From: Plantibacter sp. ME-Dv--P-122b
GTDB lineage: Bacteria > Actinomycetota > Actinomycetes > Actinomycetales > Microbacteriaceae
DNA: 64,000 bases
Direction: 5' to 3'
Assembly (NCBI RefSeq): GCF_030209375.1
Contig: NZ_JARVSC010000001.1
Location: forward strand, 186,001 to 250,000
Part shown: positions 50,758-59,443 of the stretch, piece by piece
Position numbering within the stretch: position 1 is the first letter of the stretch
Layout of the letters: each line of letters starts with the position of its first letter
Position numbers and translations under genes: made by a program
The notes under the pieces: generated by a model
What the model was told of the DNA's origin: nothing
Seen by the model: the letters and a program-made list of their open reading frames with translations, nothing else
Database searches by the model: none

Positions 50758-51851
50758 CCACCATCGACCAGTCGGCACCCGCAGCGGCGCCCGGAGACGG
50801 ACGCCCGGCCGGCGCAGCGGTGCGGTTCGATCGCGTCGTGAAGGACTACGGCTCGGGTGCCCGCGCCCTCGACGGCGTGAGCCTCGACCTCGCGCCCGGC
50901 GAGTTCGTCGCGCTGCTGGGGCCGTCGGGGTGCGGGAAGACGACCGCGCTCCGCAGCCTGGCGGGACTCGAGGACATCACCTCGGGGAGCGTGCTCATCG
51001 ACGGCGTCGACGTCGTGTCCGTGCCCACCAACCGGCGCGACCTCGGCATGGTGTTCCAGTCGTACTCGCTGTTCCCGCACCTCACCGTGCTCGAGAACGT
51101 CGAGTTCGGCCTCCGCATGCGGAAGGTGCCCGCGGCCGAACGACGCACGCGCGCCACCGAGAGTCTCGACCTCGTCGGCCTCGGCCACCTCGCCGCCCGG
51201 TACGCCCATCAGCTCTCGGGCGGACAGCAGCAGCGCGTCGCCCTGGCCCGGGCGTTGGTCACGCGTCCTCGGGTCCTCCTGCTCGACGAGCCGCTCAGCG
51301 CGCTCGACGCCAAGGTGCGCGTGCAATTGCGCGACGAGATCCGTCGCATCCAGTCGGAGCTGCAGATCACGACCCTCTTCGTCACGCACGACCAGGAGGA
51401 GGCGCTCGCCGTCGCCGACCGGGTCGCCGTCATGCGTGCCGGCGTCATCGAGCAGATCGGGACGCCGGAGGAGCTCTACTCGCGGCCGTCCTCGCCGTTC
51501 GTCGCGGAGTTCATCGGCCTGAGCAACCGGATCCCGGGGGAGCTCGTGCCCGGCGGGGTCGAAGTGCTCGGGCAGCTGCTGCCGGTGATCGGCGAGCAGC
51601 CGGGTGACGGTGCCGTCGTCGCGCTCGTGCGGCCTGAGGACGTCGTGTTCACCGACGCGACGGAGCCCGCGGTCGGGTCCGCTGCGGTCGTGCTCACGTC
51701 CAGCTTCCTCGGCCCGGTGCGTCGCACGACCGTCGAGTTGCCGGACGGCACGCTGGTCGCGGTGCAGCACGGTGCGACCGAACGACTGGAGGCGGGGGAG
51801 TCCGTCCGCATCCGCTTCGCCGGTCGTCCTGTGCCGGTCCAGGCGGCCTGA
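50754..51851 (+). CDS. ABC importer ATP-binding protein (PotA/FbpC type)
   Basis: ATPase of 365 residues. Walker A GPSGCGKTT, Q-loop VFQSYSLFPHLTV, signature LSGGQQQRVALARAL, Walker B VLLLDEPLSALDAKVR, H-loop FVTHDQEEALAVADRV. The last 100 residues form a TOBE-like domain (VALVRPEDVVFTDA onward), usual in PotA and FbpC. Last gene of the importer operon; the convergent AI-2E permease gene starts its 3' end 4 bp away. Confidence 0.94.
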   Translation: MTTIDQSAPAAAPGDGRPAGAAVRFDRVVKDYGSGARALDGVSLDLAPGEFVALLGPSGCGKTTALRSLAGLEDITSGSVLIDGVDVVSVPTNRRDLGMVFQSYSLFPHLTVLENVEFGLRMRKVPAAERRTRATESLDLVGLGHLAARYAHQLSGGQQQRVALARALVTRPRVLLLDEPLSALDAKVRVQLRDEIRRIQSELQITTLFVTHDQEEALAVADRVAVMRAGVIEQIGTPEELYSRPSSPFVAEFIGLSNRIPGELVPGGVEVLGQLLPVIGEQPGDGAVVALVRPEDVVFTDATEPAVGSAAVVLTSSFLGPVRRTTVELPDGTLVAVQHGATERLEAGESVRIRFAGRPVPVQAA

Positions 51852-51855
51852 GCGG

Positions 51856-53010
51856 CTACGCCTTCGCGTTCTGCCGTGGCACGACGACCTGCTTGATGAT
51901 CAGCAGGATCGACGCCGTCACGGGGATGGACACGAGCGCGCCGAGCAGTCCGATGAGCGAACCGCCGACCATCGCGCCGATGACGACGAGGGCGCCGGGC
52001 ACCGAGACCGCCTTGTTCATGACCCGCGGCGTCAGCACGTACGACTCGATCTGCATGTAGATCAGGTAGTAGATGACGACGATGAGGGCGGTCGTCGGCG
52101 AGTCGAACAGCCCGACGGTCGCGACGATGACGGTCGCGATGATCGAGCCGACGAGCGGGATGAGTGTCACGAAGAAGATGACGACGGCGAGGATACCGGC
52201 GTACGGCACCCCCACGATGAGCATCATGATGAGTCCGAGGACGGCGTTGATCCCGGCCAGCACCACCATGCCGCTCACATACCCGCCGATCGAGGCGGTG
52301 ATCTGGTCGGTGATCGACACGACGCGTGGTCGGGAGCGACGGGGCACCAGGGAGGTGAACGCGTTCTTCATCGCCTGCATGGACGCGAGGAAGTAGAGCG
52401 CGAGGACGAGGGCGATGAAGCCGCCGAAGAAGCCGTTCGCGATGCCGACGCCGAGGTTGAGGGCGCCGCCGGCCAGGACGACCCACGTCTTCGGGTCGGC
52501 GGCCACCCCGTAGACCCAGTCGAGCGCGCCCTGGAGGTCGACGCCCGGCCCGAGGTAGTCGCTGAGCGACCGGAACCACTCCTGGTCCTGGATGCCCGTG
52601 AGGAAGGCCGGCGCGTTGGTGACGAGCTCGACGGCCTGCCGGGTGACGACGGGGATGACGAGGGCCAGGAGGAGCGCGAGCAGGACGGCGAAGACGGCGA
52701 AGACGATCGCGATCGCGAACGGGCGCTTGATGCCGCGTGCCTCCAGTCGGACGACGACCGGGTCGAGGCCGAGGGCGATGAAGAGGCCGACCGCGATGGA
52801 GACGAGGATCGTCGACAGCGAGCCGAGGGTGAGGATGAGCCCGATGGCAGCGAGGGCGCCGAGTGCTCCGACGAAGCCGATCGCGAAGGGGCGCTGGAGG
52901 GTCGTCCTGACGGAGGTCGTCACCTCGGCCGGACGATGGGCGCGGAACCGGACCCGCTGCTGACGTGCCGCCGGACGCAGCGGCTGGTGGCGATGGGGTG
53001 CACTCGTCAT
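51856..53010 (-). CDS. AI-2E/PerM family permease
   Basis: Membrane protein of 384 residues with about eight hydrophobic segments in the pattern of UPF0118/AI-2E transporters: paired N-terminal helices, a middle outer or re-entrant part (AVELVTNAPAFLTGIQDQEW), then VVIFFVTLIPLVGSIIATVI and YLIYMQIESYVLTPRVMNK, the family's signature. Family members export autoinducer-2 or act as sodium/proton antiporters. The ATG at 53010 is 6 bp after TACGCT (53022-53017), a leaderless promoter. Confidence 0.92.
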   Translation of the reverse strand: MTSAPHRHQPLRPAARQQRVRFRAHRPAEVTTSVRTTLQRPFAIGFVGALGALAAIGLILTLGSLSTILVSIAVGLFIALGLDPVVVRLEARGIKRPFAIAIVFAVFAVLLALLLALVIPVVTRQAVELVTNAPAFLTGIQDQEWFRSLSDYLGPGVDLQGALDWVYGVAADPKTWVVLAGGALNLGVGIANGFFGGFIALVLALYFLASMQAMKNAFTSLVPRRSRPRVVSITDQITASIGGYVSGMVVLAGINAVLGLIMMLIVGVPYAGILAVVIFFVTLIPLVGSIIATVIVATVGLFDSPTTALIVVIYYLIYMQIESYVLTPRVMNKAVSVPGALVVIGAMVGGSLIGLLGALVSIPVTASILLIIKQVVVPRQNAKA

Positions 53011-53016
53011 GCCGCA

Positions 53017-53022
53017 AGCGTA
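53017..53022 (-). promoter_or_regulatory. -10 hexamer of the AI-2E permease gene
   Basis: TACGCT, 6 bp before ATG 53010. Confidence 0.65.
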
Positions 53023-53137
53023 TTGCCCACCGCCCGTTTGCCCGACAGCTGTCGTGGTACCGGAGGATGACACCGGGGCACGGAGGATCACCCGACTGCG
53101 GGATGTGCCGGGTGCTCGGGTTCAGGACGATGGGAAC

Positions 53138-53452
53138 ATGTCATCGATCACCCGCTCGCACGCCGTCCGCACCCGGGTCACCGCACCGCTGCGGGCGGTC
53201 CCGCTGACGGAGCCGATGCCGAGCCGGCACGACGAGGCCGCGGAGCAGGGAGCGGTCGCTGAGCGCGTCAGTGCGACTGCACACGTCGCCGCGGGTGCTG
53301 CCGGGGTCGACCTCACCGCCTCGGTCGAGCCGACGCAGGCGCCTGCTGCCGCAGCCGACGGGACCGACGCCGGAACAGGCCTCCGGTTCCTCGGCGCGGG
53401 CTGGGCGGCCGACGCGGCGGTCTTCGCCCAGTACCGCCGCCGCGGCAACTGA
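53138..53452 (+). CDS. Hypothetical protein of 104 residues
   Basis: Begins MSSITRSHAVRTRVTAPLRA. The middle is Ala/Glu/Thr-rich (GAVAERVSATAHVAAGAAG) and likely disordered or helical; the end GLRFLGAGWAADAAVFAQYR is the only motif-like piece. No signal peptide or membrane helix. GACGAT then 6 bp precedes the ATG, a weaker form of the leaderless promoter seen nearby. Stands between the AI-2E permease and an ABC gene. Not recognised. Confidence 0.5.
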   Translation: MSSITRSHAVRTRVTAPLRAVPLTEPMPSRHDEAAEQGAVAERVSATAHVAAGAAGVDLTASVEPTQAPAAAADGTDAGTGLRFLGAGWAADAAVFAQYRRRGN

Positions 53453-53554
53453 CCGCGAGGTCCACGCCGGGTCCACCTCGCGGATGACCCGCACGGCGGA
53501 GCTTGCATCGCCCGACCGACGCGAAGACCGACACCTGCCGCCGACGATGGAAGC

Positions 53555-54430
53555 ATGAACACTTCGATCCTCTCCGCCCGCGGACTCACGAAACAGTACG
53601 GACCGACCGTCGCGCTCGCCGGCGTCGACCTCGACATCCTCCCCGGTGAGTCGGTCGCGATCATGGGTGCCTCCGGCTCCGGCAAGACCACGCTCATGCA
53701 TGCGCTCGCCGGGATCGTCACCCCCGACACCGGCTCGATCGCCTTCACCACCCCGACGGGCGTCGTCCGCGTCGACCAGCTCGACGAACGCCACCGCTCC
53801 CAGCTGCGGCGTGAGTCCTTCGGCTTCGTCTTCCAGCAGGGCCTGCTCATCCCCGAGCTGACCGCCGTCGAGAACGTCGCCATCGCCCTGATGCTCGGCG
53901 GGACACCGCGCATCGCCGCCGAAACGAGCGCGGCGGCATGGCTCGCCGCCCTGGGACTGGCCGGCATGGAGACCCGTCGGATCGGCGAACTGAGCGGTGG
54001 TCAGGCGCAGCGCGTCGCGATCGCCCGCGCCCAGGTAACCGGCGCCCCCATCGTCTTCGCCGACGAGCCGACCGGCGCGCTCGACTCGCGGACCTCGGCC
54101 GACGTCATGGGCGCTCTGCTCCACGCGACGACCGGGCAGGGACGCACGCTCGTCCTCGTGACGCACGACGAGACGGTCGCAGCCCGGTGCTCCCGGATCA
54201 TCCGCCTCGCCGACGGTCGGATCGTCGGGCAGCCGGGCGGCGTCGGTGTGCCGACCCCGCCGCAGCAGGTGCAGCAGCCCTACGCGCCGCAGCAGCTCCC
54301 GTACCAGCAACAGCCCGCCGGGCAGCCGTTCCTGCAGCAGCCGTACCCCCAGCCCGCTGCGCAGCCGTACCCACCGCAGGCCTACCCGGGTCAGGCGACC
54401 GGCGTCGTCCCGAACGGAGCCCGACCGTGA
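53555..54430 (+). CDS. MacB/LolD-type ABC ATPase with a Gln/Pro-rich tail
   Basis: ATPase of 291 residues. Walker A GASGSGKTTLMHALAG, signature LSGGQAQRVAIARAQ, Walker B IVFADEPTGALDSRTSADVM, the hallmark of the MacB/FtsE group, and H-loop LVTHDETVAARCSRI. After residue about 228 it carries an unusual 60-residue tail of Gln, Pro and Tyr, with QPYAPQQLPYQQQ and QPYPQPAAQPYPPQAYPGQ, most likely disordered. The stop overlaps the permease start (GTGA). With the next gene it forms a mechanotransmission-type exporter. Confidence 0.92.
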   Translation: MNTSILSARGLTKQYGPTVALAGVDLDILPGESVAIMGASGSGKTTLMHALAGIVTPDTGSIAFTTPTGVVRVDQLDERHRSQLRRESFGFVFQQGLLIPELTAVENVAIALMLGGTPRIAAETSAAAWLAALGLAGMETRRIGELSGGQAQRVAIARAQVTGAPIVFADEPTGALDSRTSADVMGALLHATTGQGRTLVLVTHDETVAARCSRIIRLADGRIVGQPGGVGVPTPPQQVQQPYAPQQLPYQQQPAGQPFLQQPYPQPAAQPYPPQAYPGQATGVVPNGARP

Positions 54431-55821
54431 CCGCCGCACTCGGGGTCGCACCGACCCGGATCCCGGTCCCCGCCGGCAGCGGTCGGAGTCCCGTCGTCCG
54501 CTTGACCTGGACGCTCGCCCGCCCCGGTGCGCAGAGCCCCGCGACGATCGTCCTCCCTTCGGTCGCGTTCGCCGTGACCACCGCACTGGTACTCACGGTG
54601 CTCGGCGGCGCGATGATGTTCTGGCGGTGGACCGGTGAGACGGCCTTCGTCTACCAGGTGCTCAGTGTGCTGGCGCTGGCCCTCCTGCTCGTCCCGCTCG
54701 GCTCGCTCGGCGGGGCTGCCGCGCGGCTCTCCGCCCGGCGTCGTGACGACCGACTCGCCACCCTCCGACTCCTCGGCGCGACACCCGGCACGGTCACGGC
54801 GATGACCGTCCTCGAGTCGGCCGGGGTCGCCCTCCTCGGTGCGTTCGCCGGGATCCTGCTGTACCTCGGCATGCTGCCGCTCGTCGGGTTCATCCCGTTC
54901 GGTGGTTCCCCGATCGGGGTCGAGGGCGTCTGGGTCGGTGTCCCGATCATCGCAGCGGTGGTCCTCGGGGTCGTGCTGCTCGCAGCAGCGAGTGCCGCCA
55001 TCGGTCTCCGCGCGGTGAACGTGAGCCCGCTCGGCGTCCGCACGAAGCAGCAGGCGCCGACCGTGCACTGGCTGCGCATCGTCGTCGGGGTCGTCGTCGT
55101 GATCGTCGCCTACGGCATGCTCTCCGTCGTGACGGGGTTGCAGGAGGTCGCCGCCATCATCGCCGTGCTGGGCGTGGGGTTCGCCGCCGGCGTCGGGGTG
55201 CTCGGGTTGATCGGCCCCTGGGTCGTCGGAGTGATCGGCCGTGGGTCGGCCAAGCGCGCCAAGACGCCGGAACGGCTCCTCGCGGCCCGCACGATCCTGG
55301 AGTCGCCGAAGGCGGCGTGGCGTCAGGTCAGTGGCGTGGCGATGACGAGCTTCGTCGCCGTCGTCGCCGGGACCGGGGTGGCGCTCATGGATGCCGCCGG
55401 CGGTGCCGACCTCGACCGCGAGAGCTCCATCCTCATCGACGACATCCGCACCGGCGTGATCATCACGCTCGTCGCGTCGTTCCTCATGGTCGCGTGCTCG
55501 GTCGGGGTGAACCAGGCGTCGGCGGTCCTCGACCGACGCGACCTGTACGTCAGCCTCGACCGCCTGGGGGTGCCGCGGGATGTCATGGAACGGGCTCGCA
55601 GTCGCGCGGTCATGCTGCCACTGCGGGTGGTCGCGCTGGGCTCGGCCGGACTCGGCGTCCTGCTCGTCCTCCCGATGGCCAGCATCAGCGTCATCCTCGC
55701 CCCGCTGTCGGTCCTCGTCATCGTCGGGTGCTTCGCCGGTGGCATCGGGCTCGTGTGGGCGGCGTTGCGGGCGACCCGTCCGGTCGTGGGCGGGGTGCTC
55801 CGAGCGCCCGAGCGCGTCTGA
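54427..55821 (+). CDS. FtsX-like ABC permease
   Basis: Membrane protein of 464 residues with about eight hydrophobic segments in two sets of four, the actinobacterial FtsX/MacB-like plan. Conserved pieces are LSARRRDDRLATLRLLGATP and AARTILESPKAAWRQVSGVA. No large outer domain is present. GTG start overlaps the ATPase stop. The pair probably exports a peptide or antibiotic or links ATP use to a membrane process; no regulator gene is adjacent. Ends at a strong two-way terminator. Confidence 0.88.
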   Translation: MTAALGVAPTRIPVPAGSGRSPVVRLTWTLARPGAQSPATIVLPSVAFAVTTALVLTVLGGAMMFWRWTGETAFVYQVLSVLALALLLVPLGSLGGAAARLSARRRDDRLATLRLLGATPGTVTAMTVLESAGVALLGAFAGILLYLGMLPLVGFIPFGGSPIGVEGVWVGVPIIAAVVLGVVLLAAASAAIGLRAVNVSPLGVRTKQQAPTVHWLRIVVGVVVVIVAYGMLSVVTGLQEVAAIIAVLGVGFAAGVGVLGLIGPWVVGVIGRGSAKRAKTPERLLAARTILESPKAAWRQVSGVAMTSFVAVVAGTGVALMDAAGGADLDRESSILIDDIRTGVIITLVASFLMVACSVGVNQASAVLDRRDLYVSLDRLGVPRDVMERARSRAVMLPLRVVALGSAGLGVLLVLPMASISVILAPLSVLVIVGCFAGGIGLVWAALRATRPVVGGVLRAPERV

Positions 55822-55839
55822 CCGCCGGGCCGGCACGAT

Positions 55840-55894
55840 GAGAGCGCCCGTTCCGCCCCCTGCATGACGCGGGGAGGACGGAACGGGCGCTCTC
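55840..55894. terminator. Bidirectional terminator
   Basis: Perfect 16-bp arms GAGAGCGCCCGTTCCG (55840-55855) and complement (55879-55894), loop 23 nt, between the convergent permease and AztD-like genes. Confidence 0.85.
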
Positions 55895-55906
55895 GGTGAG
55901 GTCGGG

Positions 55907-57154
55907 TCAGCCCGTGACGACCGCGATCTCGTTCGGGACGCCGGGCAGTTCACCCGTCGTGATGTCGCCCGACGCGAGATCCACGGCGTGGATCGACTTC
56001 GTCGCCGGGTCGGTCACGTAGGCGACACCGTCCTGGACGACGAGCGCCGGGTGGGCGTCCTGCCACTCGGCCGGCGGCTCCCAGGCGTCGATGACGTCGA
56101 TGGTGTCGGTGACGGCACCCGTCTGCTCGTCGAGGACGTGCAGCGAACCGTCGTTGCCGAGCACGATGACCTCGTCGTTCGGCCCTCGGGCGACGTCGCG
56201 CCAGGTGTAGCCGACGCCCTCCGGCAGGTCGACGATCTTCGTCGTCTTCGCGACCGTGTCGGTGAACGCGAGCTGGCGGAGGTCGTAGCCCTCGGCGTCG
56301 GGGTCGCTGTTGTAGTCGCCGACCGCGATGGAGGACGTCTCGCTCACGTACTGGTTGCCCGTGCGACCGTAGGCGTCCGGCGCCTGGATCTTCGTGAAGA
56401 CGCCGCTGTCGTAGACGAGCACGCCGTCGCTGCAGCCGAACACGACGACCTCGTCCTTGACGGTGCCTTCACCGTGCACCGACGGGCACTGCTCGTTGCG
56501 GGCGATCTCGGTGCGCGAGTCGTCGAGCACGCGGACACCGGTCCGAGCGTCCGGGGTGCCGATCGTGGACAGTACGGTGCCGTCCTCGAGCTCGATGGCG
56601 ACACCGTGGTGCGCGGCCTCCGACGGAATGGTCTCGGTCTCGGGTAGCTCGTCGGAGGCTTCGAGGAGGTCAGCGCTGTCGAAGATCGTCGTGTCCCCGG
56701 AGCCGTCGGCGAACAGGATGGTCTTGTCGGCGTGACGGACCACGTGGCCCGCGGTTTCGGCGGGGAAGACGAGGTCGGTCAGGACCGGGTCGGCCTGCTT
56801 CGAGGTGCCGTTCGCATCCGTCCACGTCCCGGTGTCGAGGACCTGGAAGCCCTTCGTCGTGGTGACGAGGACGTGTCGCCCGTCGCCGGCGGCGTTCACC
56901 CGGTTGAAGCCGTCGAGGGGGAGGTCGCCGACCACCTCGAGGGAGGCGGCGTCGAGGACGAGGAGGCCGCCGTCGTACGTCAGGGTGATCCGGCTCTGCG
57001 GGTCGGCGGAGGTCGACGCACTCGGGTCGGGCGCGGAGCCGCTCGCGGTCGAGCAACCGGTGAGGAGGAGAGCCGCGGCGGTGCCGACGGCGAGGAACGG
57101 GACCCGGCCGTGCTTCAGGCGCTGCGCCAGGGGACTGCGGTGGTGCTGCTGCAT
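55907..57154 (-). CDS. AztD-like zinc metallochaperone lipoprotein 1
   Basis: Lipoprotein of 415 residues, lipobox LLTGC, folding as a beta-propeller. It resembles AztD, the zinc chaperone that feeds the binding protein AztC. Retained family motifs are GHVVRHADKTILFADGSGD, CPSVHGEGTV and VVFGCSDGVLVYDSG. The His-rich HxxHxH segment expected after GxWT is missing: it reads DTGTWTDANGTSKQADPVL. ATG at 57154 has AGGAAACC. Last gene of the minus-strand zinc operon, 28 bp after aztC. A second, complementary AztD-like protein is encoded upstream in the same operon. Confidence 0.8.
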   Translation of the reverse strand: MQQHHRSPLAQRLKHGRVPFLAVGTAAALLLTGCSTASGSAPDPSASTSADPQSRITLTYDGGLLVLDAASLEVVGDLPLDGFNRVNAAGDGRHVLVTTTKGFQVLDTGTWTDANGTSKQADPVLTDLVFPAETAGHVVRHADKTILFADGSGDTTIFDSADLLEASDELPETETIPSEAAHHGVAIELEDGTVLSTIGTPDARTGVRVLDDSRTEIARNEQCPSVHGEGTVKDEVVVFGCSDGVLVYDSGVFTKIQAPDAYGRTGNQYVSETSSIAVGDYNSDPDAEGYDLRQLAFTDTVAKTTKIVDLPEGVGYTWRDVARGPNDEVIVLGNDGSLHVLDEQTGAVTDTIDVIDAWEPPAEWQDAHPALVVQDGVAYVTDPATKSIHAVDLASGDITTGELPGVPNEIAVVTG

Positions 57155-57182
57155 GGTTTCCTATCGGTTCGTGGACGCCCGC

Positions 57183-58115
57183 TCAGGGCGAGAGTCCGGT
57201 GGCGATGCGCTCGGTGTTCGCGCGCATCATGGTGAGGTAGGTGGGGGCGTCGCCCGACTCGGCGGTCAACGACTCGGTGAACAACGGGACGACGGCGACG
57301 TCGACGTCCGCCTCGTCGGCGAGCACCTGCACGAGCCGGTCGGGTTGCGAGGAGTCGGCGAAGATCGTCCGGACGCCGGCTGCCTCGATCGCGGTCGACA
57401 GTTCGTCGAGGTCCGAAGCGCTGGGCGCCGCGAGCGTGGTGCCGCTCGGGATCACGGCGCCGATGACTTGGAAGTCGTAGCGGGCGGCGAGGTACCCGAA
57501 CACGTGATGGTTGGTGACGAGCTTCCGCTGCTCGGCCGGGATGGCGGCGAACGCCTCGGCCATCTCGGCGTCGAGCGTCTCGAGCTCGGCCGTGTACGTG
57601 GCGGCGTTCGCCTGCAGCTCGGCCGCGTCGAGCGTGGGGATCTCCTCGAGCAACGCCTCGGTGACCCCGTCCACGACCGACGTCATCTGCGTCGGGTCGG
57701 TCCAGAAGTGCGGATCGGTCGCGCCGGACGCGGTCTCGAGGACGTCGACGAGCGAGCCGGCCTCGACGATCGGCACCCCCTCGTCGGCCGCGGTCTCCAG
57801 GTGCTGGGCGAGTCCCTCCTCGAGTCCCAGGCCGTTCGACACGAGCAGCTGCGCACCGGTGATGCGCGCCGCCTGCCGCGCGGAGATCTCGAAGGAGTGC
57901 GGATCGGCGTCGGGCGGCATGAGGGTCATGACCTCGGCCTGGTCACCGACGAGTTCACCGACGACGTCGCCGAGGATGTTCGTGGTCACGACGACGAGCG
58001 GGCGGTCGTCGGCGCTCGCCGCACAGCTCGTCAGGCCGGTTCCGAGCACGAGGCCGGCCGCGAGGACGGCGGTCGTGCGCAGGAGGGCGGTCGTGCGGGG
58101 GATGGTCGCTCGCAT
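57183..58115 (-). CDS. aztC: Zinc-binding lipoprotein, AztC/ZnuA-like
   Basis: Cluster A-I (family 9) metal-binding protein of 310 residues, lipobox LTSC. Likely zinc ligands are His in MPPDADPHSFEISARQAA, His in GATDPHFWTDPTQM, His in KLVTNHHVFGYLAARY and an Asp near RTIFADSSQP. There is no long His-rich loop, as in AztC and unlike ZnuA of enterics. Start ATG at 58115 is 2 bp after the stop of the upstream AztD-like gene. It hands zinc to the permease encoded at 59335-60342. Confidence 0.88.
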   Translation of the reverse strand: MRATIPRTTALLRTTAVLAAGLVLGTGLTSCAASADDRPLVVVTTNILGDVVGELVGDQAEVMTLMPPDADPHSFEISARQAARITGAQLLVSNGLGLEEGLAQHLETAADEGVPIVEAGSLVDVLETASGATDPHFWTDPTQMTSVVDGVTEALLEEIPTLDAAELQANAATYTAELETLDAEMAEAFAAIPAEQRKLVTNHHVFGYLAARYDFQVIGAVIPSGTTLAAPSASDLDELSTAIEAAGVRTIFADSSQPDRLVQVLADEADVDVAVVPLFTESLTAESGDAPTYLTMMRANTERIATGLSP

Positions 58116-58117
58116 GG

Positions 58118-59443
58118 TCAGCGTCCCGTCTCGGCGAGGAACGCCGGTGCCGTGTCGAAGGTGAAGGTGCGGGCGATCCGCGCTCCGTCGCCGTAGTCGA
58201 TCTCGGAGACGGTACGGGAGCCCGGGGTGTTCAGGTAGGCGCGGTTCTGGTCGACCTCCAGCTGGACACCGGTGGCGAGGTCGGCTGCACCGACGAGTGC
58301 GGCCGCGGTCCCCGTCACGGCGCCGGTGGCACCGTCGAGGACGAGGAGGTCGCCGGTCGTCGTGAGGCCGACGACGTGCTGGTCGCGGTCGTCGACGGCG
58401 GTGACCAGCTGCAGGGGCGCGGGGGTCGGGAGCAGCGCCCAGCTGCGCTCGCGGGTGTCGAGCAGCCAGGCGCCGGAGGTGCCGGCGACGGCGGCGACCG
58501 TCGGTCGACCGGGACGCGCATGGAAGGACGTCGCGCGGTCGGCGGCGGCGACAGCCTGCGGATAGGGGATCGCCTCGAATGCCGGGATCGGGTCGGCGTC
58601 GCTCGAGCTGCGGTCGACGACGGCGAGGAGCGCGCCCTCCGCGCAGCCGATGACCACGCCGACGTTGGTGGCGATGCTGCCGGCCGGATCGGTGCACCCG
58701 GCGAGCACAGCGTCGGCAGCGGTCACGGACGCCGACGAGGGGTCGAGGAGGTCGCCGTCGAGGCCGTGGAGATGCAGCCTGCCGGTCCCGTCGGTCGCGA
58801 CGACCGTCTCGCCGATCGGCACGGTGATTCCGGGAGCACCGGGCGAGGTCCGGATCCGGCCGGACTGCGTGATGTCGCCCGTGCCGAGTGCGGCAGTGTC
58901 GAGGAGGAGCGTCTCGCCCGAACCGGCGAACCGCACGGCGGTGGTCGTCGAACCGGCGGTGATCGTCGCTGGTCCGTCGCCGTCGATCTCGCCGACGACC
59001 CGTGCCTCAGCGCGGTAGTAGTGCTGGTGGTCCTCGTGGTCGACCGTCCACACACCGGTGTCGATGATCGTCACGGTGCCGGCGGGCTCGGACTGCGCGG
59101 CGACGAACCGGCCGTCGCCCGTGAGCGCCGAGATCGGGCCGAGCTCGGCGAGCGTGGTGCGCTCCTCGCTGAGGAGGTCGGTGAGCTCGACGGTGCCGTC
59201 GACGTCGGCGGTCGCGAGGTGCAGTTGCGGCTCGGGGAGCTCGCTCGCGCCCTCGACGTAGCCGTGTCCGCGCGGTTCGTCCGAGGCCGTCGCGGTGGGT
59301 GATGCCGACCCCTGCGGCGCGCAGGCGGTGAGGGTCAGTGCGAGGGCGCCGAGAGTGAGCGCTGTCCGTGTGGCGCGCGGGAGCCGGTCGTCGGTCGGGC
59401 GGGTGCCGCCTGGTCGGATGGTCGGTCGGAGGAGTCGGTGCAC
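58118..59443 (-). CDS. AztD-like zinc metallochaperone lipoprotein 2
   Basis: Propeller lipoprotein of 441 residues, lipobox LTAC near residue 41. It carries the His-rich segment GVWTVDHEDHQHYYRAEARV, expected in AztD as a zinc site, and keeps the two Cys (VLAGCTDPAGS and VVIGCAEGALL), but the CPxxHGE motif and the GHVVxH segment are lost. The GTG at 59443 follows GGAAAG and lies inside the 3' end of the permease gene (109-bp overlap); no later start codon fits before the lipobox. Together with AztD-like protein 1 it appears to share out the ligands of a single ancestral chaperone. Confidence 0.78.
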   Translation of the reverse strand: MHRLLRPTIRPGGTRPTDDRLPRATRTALTLGALALTLTACAPQGSASPTATASDEPRGHGYVEGASELPEPQLHLATADVDGTVELTDLLSEERTTLAELGPISALTGDGRFVAAQSEPAGTVTIIDTGVWTVDHEDHQHYYRAEARVVGEIDGDGPATITAGSTTTAVRFAGSGETLLLDTAALGTGDITQSGRIRTSPGAPGITVPIGETVVATDGTGRLHLHGLDGDLLDPSSASVTAADAVLAGCTDPAGSIATNVGVVIGCAEGALLAVVDRSSSDADPIPAFEAIPYPQAVAAADRATSFHARPGRPTVAAVAGTSGAWLLDTRERSWALLPTPAPLQLVTAVDDRDQHVVGLTTTGDLLVLDGATGAVTGTAAALVGAADLATGVQLEVDQNRAYLNTPGSRTVSEIDYGDGARIARTFTFDTAPAFLAETGR

